Of a stretch of 64,000 nt of DNA, positions 27,401 to 36,240 are shown one piece after another (within the stretch, counting starts at the first letter, position 1; each line of letters opens with the position of its first letter). This stretch comes from Bdellovibrionota bacterium. GTDB lineage: Bacteria; Bdellovibrionota_C; UBA2361; JAFLCA01. The position numbers and the translations under genes are program-made. Location: NCBI GenBank assembly GCA_030584005.1, contig CP129486.1, forward strand, positions 871,556 to 935,555. The letters run 5' to 3'. Under the pieces are notes generated by a model, which saw only the letters and a program-made list of their open reading frames with translations, ran no database searches and was not told the DNA's origin.

Positions 27401-29850
27401 AAGAGCGAGAAATTCTCGAGAACGCATCGGATGCGCGGATGAGATTGGAACACTATGGCAGCATCATCGATGGTCAGGCTCATCAGATCATGCACTGACC
27501 TCCCATTCCAGCGCACCTCGAGCACCTTGTTTGAAAATCTCTTTCCAAGACACTCTGGACATGGAACGTACACGTCGCTCAGAAACTGCATATCCTCTTT
27601 CAGAAATCCGGCGCCCTTGCAGTGTGTGCAGCGTCCCGCAGCAACGTTGAAAGAGAAGGCAGAGCGAGAAAGCCGTCGCATGCGCGCATCCTGAGTATCG
27701 GCGAGAAGGGAGCGGATATCGTCCCAAACGCCCGAGAAGGTGGCTACATTGGCGCGAGGGCTCCGTGCGACCGGAGATTGATCGACGATAACGAGCGAGC
27801 GAAGCTGTTCGAGTCCATCGACCGATCCAATCGCTGCCTCGGTCGCCTGGCCTTTGATGAATCGCTCAAAGGCATTCTTGATAACCTCGTGCACGAGGGT
27901 ACTCTTCCCACTTCCGGACACCCCGCTTATGCAAACGAACGCATCGAGAGGGATATCCAACGAAAGGTTCTTGAGATTGCGGGCATGGGCGTTGCGCACC
28001 CTGATGAACCGTTGCGGTGAGAAGGGGTGGCGTGTGGGAAGGGAGAGCGCGATGCCGGGCCATTCGGATGGGGACCCCAAGTACGTTACCTGCCCGCCCC
28101 GCGAGCCGGCTTGAGGTCCCATTTCGAGGATCTTGTCAGCGGCGGAAATGCAATCAAGATCATGTTCAACCATCATCACCGAGTTGCCTTGGGCAGCCAG
28201 CTCTCTGATGTAGCGTATGAGCGCCTTGGTATCGCGGGGATGCAGGCCTACTGTGGGCTCGTCCAACACAAACTGAGTCGACACTAAGCCGCTTCCCAGG
28301 GCCGCCACGAGGTTAACCCGCTGAGTTTCTCCCCCCGACAGGGTGCGGGATTGACGATCCAGCGAGAGATAGGGAAGCCCCAATGCGACCAAGCACTCAA
28401 GACGCAGCCTCAAGGCCTTGACAACATCGGACAGCTCGCGAGGTAGCTGCACAGGAGTATTCGAGTCAAGCCACTCTAGGAGGTGCGCAATCGGCATGCG
28501 CCACAGCTCAGAAATGGTGCACGCACCGACCCTATAGGCCAGCGACTCTGGCTTGAGCCGAGATCCCTGGCATTCAGGGCATACGAACTGCGATCGATAG
28601 CGGGAGAGAAACACCCGCACATGCATCTTATAGGCCTTACGCTCCTTGCGTTTGAACCAGTGCTCTACGCCGATGAACTCGCGGGTTTTGTTGGTGAATA
28701 TCAACTCCCTCGTCTGCATCGGGAGCTGGCTCCAAGGGATGTCGATGGGGATGCCCTGAGCTTCACAGAAGCGCAGCAGCCGGCGATGCTCGGCGCGGGT
28801 GCCTGGACCCGACCAACACTGCACGGCGTGTTGTTCAATGCTCTTACGCTCGTCAGGCACGCAGAGGGATCGATCAATCCGCAGCACCATTCCGAATCCC
28901 CGGCAGTGGTCGCACGCCCCCATGGGGTGATCGGGTGAGAACATGGCAGGCTTAGGGGAACGCACCGAGCATCCATGCAGGTCGCACACGAACTCGGAAC
29001 GGAAGGATTCCCGGCGCGCTGATCCGTGGGGGAAGGAGATGAGGACAAGCGTTCCATGAAACAGCTGGAAGGCCTGAGCTATCGAATGACTAATGTCAGG
29101 AGAAATCTCACCGCCTTCGGGAATGCGCTCAAGGAGCACAAGGATTTCACTCCCTTGATCAGTCGAATTGTGGAGAAGCGCGGGGTGCTCTAGCGGCGAA
29201 GTGGCGAGCGCATCGAGGGAGATTACCGCAAAATCCTGTGAAGTAAGGAGGCGGGAGAATCCAAGTGCACTGAGCCGGTCAAGTTCCTGCGGCATGAAGC
29301 GGGGATCCTCTATCCGTACCGGCGCTGCCAGATACCACTTTGGACGGTTTTCTTGCGCATAGCGGGAGGACAAGTGCTCAGCCAGTTTGCTCACTGACCA
29401 CCTTGAGAGCGGTGCCTGGCATTGGGGGCATACGGGAGAAGCGATGTTGCACCAGAGCACCTTCAGGTAGTCAACGATGTCTGTCATTGAACCTACCGTA
29501 GAGCGGGAGCTGGTGACACGCGTACGCTGCTGGATTGCAACGGCTGGTCGTACCCGTTCTAGGCTATCGACGGCGGGTTTCTTTACCTTGTCAAAGAACT
29601 GTCGAGTATAGGGGGAGAACGTTTCGATGTACCGGCGCTGTCCCTCTGCGTAAACAGTGTCGAAGGCGAGGGAGGATTTTCCGGAACCGGATACACCGGA
29701 TACCACCACCAGCTCGTCATGCGGGATAGAAAGAGAGATATCCTTGAGGTTGTTCTCTCTCGCTCCATATACATGGAGAGAATTCTTGCCATCCAAAACC
29801 ACATCCTCTCCGCAAAAGAGACCTATAAGCGGTTTCAAACAGGTATTCAT
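24481..29850 (-). CDS. uvrA: Excinuclease ABC subunit A, double-length (two UvrA units)
   Basis: A 1789-residue protein, about twice normal UvrA length, made of two full UvrA units. Walker A motifs occur four times: GVSGSGKSS near 52-60, GVSGSGKST near 641, GLSGSGKST near 994 and GVSGAGKSS near 1484. Each has a signature LSGGE, except the third, LSAGE. Zinc-finger type pairs ([33 protein letters not shown]) are present in both halves. Fused UvrA proteins are known in Chlamydiae and some other bacteria, as I recall. It recognises DNA damage in nucleotide excision repair. The start is uncertain: the ATG at 29850 lies in hairpin B, and a GTG at 29802 has GGAGAGG just upstream. No uvrB or uvrC is in the window. 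Confidence 0.93.
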   Translation of the reverse strand: MNTCLKPLIGLFCGEDVVLDGKNSLHVYGARENNLKDISLSIPHDELVVVSGVSGSGKSSLAFDTVYAEGQRRYIETFSPYTRQFFDKVKKPAVDSLERVRPAVAIQQRTRVTSSRSTVGSMTDIVDYLKVLWCNIASPVCPQCQAPLSRWSVSKLAEHLSSRYAQENRPKWYLAAPVRIEDPRFMPQELDRLSALGFSRLLTSQDFAVISLDALATSPLEHPALLHNSTDQGSEILVLLERIPEGGEISPDISHSIAQAFQLFHGTLVLISFPHGSARRESFRSEFVCDLHGCSVRSPKPAMFSPDHPMGACDHCRGFGMVLRIDRSLCVPDERKSIEQHAVQCWSGPGTRAEHRRLLRFCEAQGIPIDIPWSQLPMQTRELIFTNKTREFIGVEHWFKRKERKAYKMHVRVFLSRYRSQFVCPECQGSRLKPESLAYRVGACTISELWRMPIAHLLEWLDSNTPVQLPRELSDVVKALRLRLECLVALGLPYLSLDRQSRTLSGGETQRVNLVAALGSGLVSTQFVLDEPTVGLHPRDTKALIRYIRELAAQGNSVMMVEHDLDCISAADKILEMGPQAGSRGGQVTYLGSPSEWPGIALSLPTRHPFSPQRFIRVRNAHARNLKNLSLDIPLDAFVCISGVSGSGKSTLVHEVIKNAFERFIKGQATEAAIGSVDGLEQLRSLVIVDQSPVARSPRANVATFSGVWDDIRSLLADTQDARMRRLSRSAFSFNVAAGRCTHCKGAGFLKEDMQFLSDVYVPCPECLGKRFSNKVLEVRWNGRSVHDLMSLTIDDAAIVFQSHPRIRCVLENFSLLGLGYLTLGHPLSELSGGEAQRLKLVSYLADAGESGTLLIFDEPTTGLHPQDVCRLLELFSLLRSRGHSILCIEHNLIMLSQADWIIDLGPEGGDGGGRIVAEGTPGQLLQCASATAAHLAEFFSTTLQHRRFSIAPAKVPSPPKDNTACMLQLRGARHHNLKNIDLDLPLGQIVALSGLSGSGKSTIAKDIIYSEGQRRYLDCLSPYARQFIHELEKPDIDALQNVQPSVCVHQHTFQPSRLSTVGTMSEVYNFLRLLFAKVGVQHCPDHPDQEISALSAQEIAAELAACGDEQLRLLAPIVKNRKGSYRDVFERAVSLEIAEVRVDGRFAPPSKFDQGLVKSKQHNIEFVVGRFRPSTLPKEVLIEVVEQALGLGEGTLLIHCSQSERVVSAKRACAHCRRGFFKPDPEDLSFHSTRGRCPSCEGTGTAADGTACDECKGARISAMGRSLTLQSENIGQWCSRGALEVQALLDRLNLAARDAMVAAPILHELRSRLALLASFGLEYLPLHRDCSSLSAGELQRLRLATAIGTPLSGAMYIFDEPTAGLHPLDSRRIFKELQTLKERGNSVLIIEHDADMVAASDHIVEVGPGAGRQGGTITAQGPAAQILSDQSTLTAQWLSRPYGISAPAFTSPSAAKLRVRRASCNNIKDLSCSIPLHCMVVVAGVSGAGKSSLVHGIVLEGIAASTALSKSRTRKVPCIEGHEGIDRVLTVDQRPIGANSRSTPASFLGVWDEFRKVLAGTLEAKTHGWGPGFFSYNTGKGRCPECRGSGEIVLEMSFLPQARVRCESCAGTRYAEAASAVRYLGLSAADILALTFEEARDIFTNHRKIHQTLHRVCELGLGYLALGQSSSTLSGGESQRLKLASELIACGNGHTLYVLDEPTTGLHRADVHRLLRSLHELVGLGHTVLIIEHDPDVIMSAHHIIEMGPGSGEKGGRIIYEGPPCDLQLAETPWGGVMRQGEKLRKAG

Positions 29851-29896
29851 GAAACCACTTCTAGGGATACATTGAATGGGTTCAGTGTATCCCTAG
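29824..29896 (-). repeat. Composite repeat, copy 3 (A-B), around uvrA start
   Basis: Hairpin A has 16-base arms (29861-29876 and 29881-29896) with one mismatch and a four-base loop. Hairpin B arms (29824-29837 and 29850-29863) pair with two mismatches, one of them a possible G-U pair. Read on the minus strand, A comes first, then B, and the ATG at 29850 begins at the edge of the B loop, so the start codon is part of the structure. The sequence matches copy 1 closely across the B loop. Confidence 0.85.
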
Positions 29897-29957
29897 AATC
29901 GCCCGTGTCTACGGAAAGCTAACGCGGGGTGATGTTCAGTGCAATGTGTGCGGGACG

Positions 29958-30995
29958 CTATTCAGCGTGCAGCAGAAGTGTTCGAATTTCTTCTTGAGTC
30001 AAGGCAGAGGTAAAGCGCGGTCGGCGAGGGCGACGGCGCTCCTGCGCAACTTTCAAGGCAGATACGGGCGGTTCGAGCCGAAAGGCCTCGGTAAGGGTGC
30101 GCATATGTTCGTGTGAGAGGGTGTTGTACCAAGCGAGGACGAGGGCGGAGGAAGCTCCAACGAAATGCCAGAGTCCAAGCGCAAGGGCAAACAGACTTAG
30201 TGCGAGCACGCTATCCATGGTGATTTCCTTAAGCTCCAATGAGGAGACGACCAGCAGTCCGAGCGCAATTGAACCATAGGCGAAAAGGGAGATAGCGAGT
30301 AGTGCCAGAAGCCCAGCCAGTCGTTTGCGGGTCAGCAAGCGAGCGAGATAGAGTGCGCTAAAGATCGATGTCCGTTGGGTCAGCGCGACTAGATACGCGA
30401 CGAATAGCCGGGCCAAGGGGGCAAAGCTGGCGAGCACAATAAGAGCGAATACAGCGCCCGCAGCGAAGCTCAGAGGAAGCTTGTCGATGCCGCGCGGAAT
30501 GTCAAAGTACAAAAGCGCCACTACGGTTACGCCCGGAGCGAGGAGGAGGAGCAGCAGCAGCAGAGCAAGTATTGATACGATAATCACTGCCGGCGCTCGG
30601 GCCACTGTAACTACAAGGGTTCTTGCAAGTCCTGGCGCACGAGATTCCGACTCTAAGGTGGCAACTGCGTATGCAGCTGCATATGACAGGAGAAGTATCG
30701 CGATACCGATAGACAGGAATGGCCAGGCCTCATGCAAAGCAACCCGAAGGGTCGCCAGAGCGGGAGCATCCAGCATTTTATGCATAGCGGCGATTACCTC
30801 TTCGCTAGGAAGCTTCCGAAGTTCAGCGCAAGCAAGGGCGATTGCTCCGGGGAGCACGAGCAGAGAGGGTCTTTGTGCAGCCGCCCGCAGTGGGGCGCGC
30901 AGAGCCTCGCGCAATCTCAAAACGTTCACTCCATTAGGGCTGGTGCAATACTCCCAAGCTGCCGCGACGATTGCCGTGGCTATAGCTGGATTCAA
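29958..30995 (-). CDS. Hypothetical polytopic membrane protein
   Basis: A 345-residue protein with about six to seven hydrophobic segments (for example VIIVSILALLLLLLLLAPGV and LLALLAISLFAYGSIALGL) and a very basic linker near the end (RRRPRRPRF). The first 85 residues are Ala/Leu/Arg-rich and possibly soluble. I do not recognise the family. The earliest start is TTG at 30995 with no good ribosome binding site, so the N-terminus is unsure. It lies directly upstream of the uvrA repeat (107-base gap), same strand, so the repeat sits between two co-directional genes. Confidence 0.6.
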   Translation of the reverse strand: MNPAIATAIVAAAWEYCTSPNGVNVLRLREALRAPLRAAAQRPSLLVLPGAIALACAELRKLPSEEVIAAMHKMLDAPALATLRVALHEAWPFLSIGIAILLLSYAAAYAVATLESESRAPGLARTLVVTVARAPAVIIVSILALLLLLLLLAPGVTVVALLYFDIPRGIDKLPLSFAAGAVFALIVLASFAPLARLFVAYLVALTQRTSIFSALYLARLLTRKRLAGLLALLAISLFAYGSIALGLLVVSSLELKEITMDSVLALSLFALALGLWHFVGASSALVLAWYNTLSHEHMRTLTEAFRLEPPVSALKVAQERRRPRRPRFTSALTQEEIRTLLLHAE

Positions 30996-31345
30996 GTGTT
31001 CGGGATCACACCGACATCAAAGGCCTATAGTTCAACAATCGTGCCAGCCCTGCGGCCGCTTCCAAGGGCCACTAGTCCCGGAATTTACCTTAATCGGATC
31101 AGTAGGTTACAGGTTAAGAGGAGGGACCTGTTATGAGAACCCTGTCAGCACGGGTTTCCCAGTCACATTGAACCGAGCGCGCAGGGCAAGTGATTGGCCA
31201 CGAAAGTATGGCTGACGAGACTACGTAATTCTTGGGCAGCCACAGTGCGTTGGCGCGATGTCGCTCGCCGGGAAAGTGTGACAACATGAAAAATGCTCTT
31301 GGCGTCCTTTACAAGTGCCTAGTTGTCTTACGCATAGAAGACCAG
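30996..31345. other. Divergent intergenic region of about 350 bases
   Basis: Lies between the minus-strand membrane protein and the plus-strand metalloprotease. A small hairpin (ACAGGT 31109-31114, ACCTGT 31126-31131) has GAGGAGGG in its loop, just before a 12-codon ATG frame at 31133. This could be a leader peptide, but the stem is only six pairs. No other structure is clear. Confidence 0.35.
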
Positions 31346-32575
31346 ATGAAAGAAACGTTACTTGTCATTTTTACAGCGGCTTCCCTGCTCGTTCATCCCC
31401 TTGGTGTCGCAGCGCAGGATAAACTTTGCTCAATCGCTGCGCCGGCTATAGCTGCGGCTAGTAGCATTCGAGGGCTCAAGCAGAAGGGGTCAGTCCCCTG
31501 TCTGATGCATGGGAAGGAGGAGGTAAAAAACTACCTCCTTACAACTCTCGAGACGAAGATTCCAAAGGAGAAGTTCAAAGGTGAGGAGGAGCTACTGAAG
31601 GGTCTTGGATTTATTCCTGCAGAGTTCGACTACAAGCAGGGAATTGTAGAGCTGTATTTGAGTCAGCTTGGCGGTTACTACGATCCGGACAAGAAGCACT
31701 ACGTCATGGCCGCCTGGCTTCCGGCGGCTTTTCAAACCCCGATTGCCGTGCATGAATTGACCCATGCGCTTCAAGATCAATATTACGATCTAGGAAAGAT
31801 GGTGCATGCCTTAGATGTTCCAAACGACACCCTGCTCGCGCGATCAGCTCTGGTGGAGGGAGATGCAACGGCGGTGATGATGGACTATTCACGCCGGATA
31901 GCGGGGCAGTCGAGCTTGCGTGAAGAGAAGAATGTACAGGGCATTATGATGCAAAATGTGATCGGCGGCGCGATGGTGGTCGGGGCCGCAGTTCCAGAAC
32001 CGCTTCAGTTAATGCTTCTTTTCCCTTACACGAGCGGCATCCGTTTCGCGCATAAGCTTATTCAGCAGGGAGGTTATCGAGCGATTGACCAGGCCTTCAA
32101 GCGCCCGCCCCAAACAACCGAGGAGATTCTGCACCCGGAAAAGTATATTTCACAGATGAAAGATGAATACCGCACAGTTTCGAGTGCCGAGGTGCTGTTT
32201 GACGGAGCGACAGAGAGTTACCACGACGTAGTTGGTGAATTCGTTACGGTCCTTCTGCTCGCCCACCTTACAGGGGACAAGCTTGGTGCCGCTGATGCGG
32301 CGGCCGGCTGGGGAGGCGACAGAGCATCGATTGTGAGTCGAGAGGATAGGCGCTGGGTAGTTTGGCGGAGCGTCTGGGATAGTGAGAAAGATTGCAAGGA
32401 GTTCTTTGAAATGTTCACGCAGGGGCTTGCCAAGCGCTATGGTGATGCAATCAGGAGAGCGTCTGTACTCGAACCTGCCGCCGTGGATCTCCCCACAATC
32501 GCGCGATCGGAGCGAGAAGTGCTCTATATCGCTCCATTGGAGCTAGCGGGATCGGTCAAGATCGCAGCCAAATAG
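31346..32575 (+). CDS. Secreted zinc metallopeptidase-like protein (HEXXH)
   Basis: A protein of 409 residues from the ATG at 31346. The signal peptide is MKETLLVIFTAASLLVHPLG, with likely cleavage near VAA-Q. HELTHALQDQYYDL (from residue 136) is the zinc-binding HEXXH of gluzincin-like peptidases, and EGDAT at 171 is in the right place for the third ligand. The body is otherwise of unknown class. Related proteins, often unnamed, occur in deltaproteobacteria and Acidobacteria, as I recall. Frames upstream (ATG at 31286, start at 31232) would put residues before the signal peptide. It is convergent with sodC (18-base gap). Confidence 0.75.
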   Translation: MKETLLVIFTAASLLVHPLGVAAQDKLCSIAAPAIAAASSIRGLKQKGSVPCLMHGKEEVKNYLLTTLETKIPKEKFKGEEELLKGLGFIPAEFDYKQGIVELYLSQLGGYYDPDKKHYVMAAWLPAAFQTPIAVHELTHALQDQYYDLGKMVHALDVPNDTLLARSALVEGDATAVMMDYSRRIAGQSSLREEKNVQGIMMQNVIGGAMVVGAAVPEPLQLMLLFPYTSGIRFAHKLIQQGGYRAIDQAFKRPPQTTEEILHPEKYISQMKDEYRTVSSAEVLFDGATESYHDVVGEFVTVLLLAHLTGDKLGAADAAAGWGGDRASIVSREDRRWVVWRSVWDSEKDCKEFFEMFTQGLAKRYGDAIRRASVLEPAAVDLPTIARSEREVLYIAPLELAGSVKIAAK

Positions 32576-32593
32576 CCCAGCATTTCAGGCTCG

Positions 32594-33133
32594 CTATGGG
32601 GCCATGGAGATCACCCCGCATGCTTGTCGAGCTCCCGAGTTGCCTGTGGGTTGGGTGGAGAGATCGTCCGCCGCCGCATGCACGATAATCGAACGGCCCA
32701 GGATTGAGTGCTCTCCAGTGAGTGACAACTGCACCTGAGCGAGAGAAAGCTTTGCTATGCCATCTTGGTCAGCTACAAGATTGCCCAGATCCCCTGCATG
32801 CCGCTCTTTTGATTGAGGACCACCATGCGCACTGCCATGGGGGTTAAAGTGTGGTCCCGCAGAGGAGCCGTCCGCGGAGCTGCAGTCTCCGACCTCATGG
32901 ATGTGAAAGCCATGTTTGCCAGGGGTGAGGCCGCTTACGAGCGCCTCAACCTGCACTGCGCCCTCTTCCAGTGCTATGAATGTCACACGTCCTTGAACCG
33001 AGTTTCCCTGAGTTGGTTTTAACTCAGCACTTGCTACCTTCTTCGCGGGAGTCAAGGCTGCTGCAGCAAGGGGGCTCGCGCCGAGAAGCAGGGCAAGCAA
33101 AAAGGGGAAGCGGGAGAGCAGGGTGTCAGTCAT
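32594..33133 (-). CDS. sodC: Superoxide dismutase [Cu-Zn], secreted
   Basis: A 179-residue protein with a signal peptide (FLLALLLGASPLAAAA). All metal ligands are present: HIH at 77-79, H95, H103, H112, D115 and H152, matching Cu ligands 46, 48, 63, 120 and Zn ligands 63, 71, 80, 83 of the classical enzyme. C84 and C172 can form the disulfide, and R169 matches the active-site arginine. It converts superoxide to peroxide outside the cytoplasm. The ATG at 33133 follows TGAGGAT at normal spacing. The promoter region upstream contains composite repeat copy 4, 130 bases from the start. Confidence 0.95.
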   Translation of the reverse strand: MTDTLLSRFPFLLALLLGASPLAAAALTPAKKVASAELKPTQGNSVQGRVTFIALEEGAVQVEALVSGLTPGKHGFHIHEVGDCSSADGSSAGPHFNPHGSAHGGPQSKERHAGDLGNLVADQDGIAKLSLAQVQLSLTGEHSILGRSIIVHAAADDLSTQPTGNSGARQACGVISMAP

Positions 33134-33566
33134 GGTATCCTCATCAAAGCACGCACATCGCTTAAACCGGGGTAGCTACGCCGGTGACTTTACCAACAGC
33201 GTGCCAAGAGCGCCAATCTTGCGCCGCTTCGAATCGCGCGGTGTTTCTGATGTGGGTTCGTTCTAGGGATACTCTGAACTTACTCAGCGTATCCCTAGAG
33301 GCCATCTGATAAATGTATTCTTTCTTCTGTCATATCCTCCTTCGCCCCCCACAATATTGGGATTTCTCCTGGGCTAGGGCGGATAGAAGCGGGTCATCTG
33401 TTCTATTTTATGAGACCGCTTCTAGGTGAATGAGGGCGCAGCCCTACGGCCTCGCCGTTTCCGGTCCCCTCCGTTGGTAGTGCAGAGCTACAAGGAATCG
33501 ACGGCGGCGGTCCGCAGCCAGAGCATCCAGGACGGACTTTGGTACGACAGACGAGTTCGGCAGGGC
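33134..33566. other. Intergenic region of 433 bases dominated by composite repeat copy 4
   Basis: Besides the repeat at 33263-33426 I see no gene. The remainder (33427-33566) has no recognisable coding content. The stop of the receiver-HigA gene lies at 33567. Confidence 0.5.
33263..33426 (+). repeat. Composite repeat, copy 4 (full: A-middle-B)
   Basis: Hairpin A (arms 33263-33277 and 33284-33298) is followed by about 85 bases and then hairpin B (arms 33384-33397 and 33410-33424). The reverse complement aligns along its whole length with copy 5 at 59287-59449, including CGCTTCTATCCGCC and TAGCCCAGGAGAAA. On the minus strand the middle has GGAGGATATG, a ribosome-binding-site-like stretch before an ATG (33333). 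Confidence 0.85.
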
Positions 33567-34484
33567 TTATACCTGCTTAGCATTTGAACCATCTGGATTA
33601 ATGGATTTGGCGTATTGAGTATATTGCTTCTGCCGTTCTAGCCAGGTCTGCTTGGTACCACCGAAGCCACGGGCAAGTCTTTCCGCCATTTCAGGGGTGA
33701 CATCAAAATTACCTTGGCAGAGGAGGGTAAGCTCTTGCTCAGTGATACTAAGGAGGTTCTGGGCTCGTTCAGATGATATATTCCTGCGCTGCAGCAGTCT
33801 GAAGACCTCAATTCCTGGGTGTTCGACCTTGATCTGCGTAGTTTGTTTGCGCCGCACCTTCGGAGTCTTTAATACACTGGGTTCGACTGAGGAGAATATC
33901 TCGATGAGGTAACGCTCGTACCGTTCTGGCGAACTTTGGAAGTGCTCACCAAGTAATTTATGGATCGTATCGAGTTTGCGTTGGTCTAGGGAGGCATCCA
34001 ACCCAGTGGCTTCACACTTATAGAGTCTATCGATCAGGGCTGCTGCCGCCATCATATCGGTCTTAATGGAGACTGAAGCTACATCGACTGTTCGATGCTC
34101 GACGATGTTCTGGGCAACACGGCCCACCAGTTCCGAGATCTGATCAAGTGAAAGTGGTTCGAAAAGAAAGCCGCCCACGCCGCGTTGAAGCCACTGGGTA
34201 AGAATATTGCCGCTCTGACTGCGAGGAGGAACGATTAAAACAATGCGCTTTGAGAAGGTCGGGCTGACTTGGGTGGCCATTTCAAGGAGCTGCGTCACAC
34301 CCGACTCGCCGAGGTCGATCGAAGCGAAGATAAGCAGATACTCAGAGAATACCAGATCCTTATTGGCCAGGAGTTCTTGAGGTGCGGCGGCGGCATCCAT
34401 GGTCGCTTTGGCAAGGACGTCCTTGAGCAGCGACTTAATGCGCACTCGCTGACCCCCGTCTTTGCCAATAATCAATATTTTCAA
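33567..34484 (-). CDS. Degenerate response-regulator receiver fused to HigA-like helix-turn-helix
   Basis: A 305-residue protein. Residues 1-130 have the receiver fold pattern (MKILIIGKDG, YLLIFASIDLGESG, GVGGFLFEPLSLDQI), but the expected phosphoacceptor Asp is Ala at residue 54, the Asp pair at the N-terminus is missing and the conserved Lys is Glu at 109. So it is probably a pseudo-receiver without phosphorylation. Residues about 225-295 match HigA-type antitoxin HTH domains (HPGIEVFRLLQRR, ITEQELTLLCQGNFDVTPEM, WLERQKQY). The middle is helical. The start is TTG at 34484 with GAGGGG about eight bases upstream. No toxin gene is adjacent. I infer a DNA-binding regulator. Confidence 0.68.
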   Translation of the reverse strand: MKILIIGKDGGQRVRIKSLLKDVLAKATMDAAAAPQELLANKDLVFSEYLLIFASIDLGESGVTQLLEMATQVSPTFSKRIVLIVPPRSQSGNILTQWLQRGVGGFLFEPLSLDQISELVGRVAQNIVEHRTVDVASVSIKTDMMAAAALIDRLYKCEATGLDASLDQRKLDTIHKLLGEHFQSSPERYERYLIEIFSSVEPSVLKTPKVRRKQTTQIKVEHPGIEVFRLLQRRNISSERAQNLLSITEQELTLLCQGNFDVTPEMAERLARGFGGTKQTWLERQKQYTQYAKSINPDGSNAKQV

Positions 34485-34701
34485 TGCCTTGCCCCTCGCA
34501 ATGGCATACTATGATTCTAAGAGATTTTCGTTAAGTTCCAGGAATTACTTGAGCTTTCGATGCAATCCGAGGATACGCCGCGGTGAGCGATCAACATAAC
34601 GAAAGTGTTAGGTTTCCCCATTGGTTTTGTGTAGCGGTTAACTCGTAACTATACTCCTTGCCTGGCAAGAGCCCTGAGCGGAGTGCCTATTTGATGTACC
34701 T

Positions 34702-36240
34702 ATGAGACACGTTAATCCACACAATCCACACATTACTCCAGACCGGAGTTCTCCAGTTAATAATGTTGCGATGCCAGGAAACAGCGCGGAAGCCACATAT
34801 GTTTCATTGATGTTTTCTGCGTTCGTTAGGGAAAACGCCGCTAGTTTCGTGGTGAGTCAGCAGCGTCGAGGAGCTACCACAAGCGAGTATGTAACCTGCA
34901 CGCACAATCCGCCGGTCGGTCCAAGAGTGCTTGGTGCTCAATTCTCAGTGCAGGATGGAGTAGGCCAGATACGGCTTGAAACATCCGAAGGGAATATGGT
35001 TTTCGATCTGCCAAAGGTAGGAGACCTTGGAATCGCCTCTGACCGGCTCATGCAAACGATCAAGGACATACTGGAAGGCCGTGATGTAGCGGCAAGATCT
35101 CAAGCTACACAGCAGCTGCCGGCGACAGGCTCGCTACACAATGCCACCGCGGCTCTTTTATTGAGCACAGCTTCTATGCCTGCGCATCGCTTGCTTCCTG
35201 CGGCCGATCCGGAATCTGCAAGCGAGAGACCTGCTACTACAGCGCTGGCTATTTATACGGGGCCGCGGCCACCGCCTCCCTCTACGGCATTAGCGCTCTA
35301 TCATAGTGAGCCCGCAGATACGACCCCTGGGGGGCTTGCTCGCCGCAGCGCCGGTGGCGCGATTACGCCCGCTCGCACTGAGACTGCAAATGAAATTATC
35401 TCCGAGATAATGTGCGTACTTTCCAGTGTCGGATATCTCCGAAACATCGAAGTGCGCGACATGAATATAGTGGACCAGAGCTGGGCGGGCCTTGATATGA
35501 AAGGGGCGAAGCTATCGAACCTTTCGTTTGTCGATCGCCCAGGGGGAGTTCGAGCTTCTCTCGTCGCCACAAACTTGTCTAATTGCGTGACCGAAGGTGT
35601 GGTGGAGTTCCGTGAGGTTGCCGCTGAGCGAATGAATATGCAGAACCTCAGGAATGTGGGTCAGCGGCTTGTTTTTGACCACTGTGACCTTCGCGGTGCC
35701 AACTTTAAGAATGCAGAGTTTGCGGTCAATGCCACGCAGATTACCGATCGGTTTGCCATGCGTGGATGTGATATCCGAGGGGCTGACTTTGCGGGCTGTA
35801 GAACATTACAGGATTTCTTGCTCAACGCTCCTGATGCGGAGGTGCTGCGAGTTTTTAAGGGCTCCGTCTATGACCCAAGCACAGTCTTCTCCGCGGACAA
35901 GGCGGTAGATGCAAAGATTAAGGAGCGGCTCGATAAGATGTCGGGCGGGATTCAGAGCCCCAATGGTGAAATGACAGCTGCGCGAGTGATCTCGCACCTC
36001 CAGAATAGCCCAATGGCCGATACTCTTACTGTTCGTTTTGGGGCGGGTGCTGTTACGGTGGTACCGCTTGGGCCTGGGCTTTGTGCGATGAGCGAGCAGG
36101 CAGGCGGCAATGTGCGAGTGCACGTGCGTACTCCTGGAGGGCCGAATGTTAATCAGACCGTGGGGGCCGTCGCTGCCGCCGACTTTGTAGCTGGTATGGC
36201 CTCAACCGAGGCTACGAACCGTCGCCGCACGGCTGCGTAG
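34702..36240 (+). CDS. Pentapeptide-repeat-like protein of unknown function
   Basis: A 512-residue protein without signal peptide or membrane segments. The first 230 residues are Pro/Ala-rich and probably disordered. Residues about 264-365 contain pentapeptide-like pieces (GLDMKGAKLSNLSF, CDLRGANFKNAEF, CDIRGADFAGC), suggesting a short right-handed quadrilateral helix. The C-terminal 120 residues have no recognised pattern. The ATG at 34702 lacks an obvious ribosome binding site. Its 3' end overlaps the convergent SDR gene by 29 bases. Function unknown. Confidence 0.6.
   Translation: MRHVNPHNPHITPDRSSPVNNVAMPGNSAEATYVSLMFSAFVRENAASFVVSQQRRGATTSEYVTCTHNPPVGPRVLGAQFSVQDGVGQIRLETSEGNMVFDLPKVGDLGIASDRLMQTIKDILEGRDVAARSQATQQLPATGSLHNATAALLLSTASMPAHRLLPAADPESASERPATTALAIYTGPRPPPPSTALALYHSEPADTTPGGLARRSAGGAITPARTETANEIISEIMCVLSSVGYLRNIEVRDMNIVDQSWAGLDMKGAKLSNLSFVDRPGGVRASLVATNLSNCVTEGVVEFREVAAERMNMQNLRNVGQRLVFDHCDLRGANFKNAEFAVNATQITDRFAMRGCDIRGADFAGCRTLQDFLLNAPDAEVLRVFKGSVYDPSTVFSADKAVDAKIKERLDKMSGGIQSPNGEMTAARVISHLQNSPMADTLTVRFGAGAVTVVPLGPGLCAMSEQAGGNVRVHVRTPGGPNVNQTVGAVAAADFVAGMASTEATNRRRTAA

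Noticed and set aside
30481..31215. Long plus-strand open frame opposite the membrane protein gene
   Set aside because: The minus-strand reading shows clear hydrophobic segments typical of a membrane protein; the plus reading is a Ser/Arg-rich shadow without structure.
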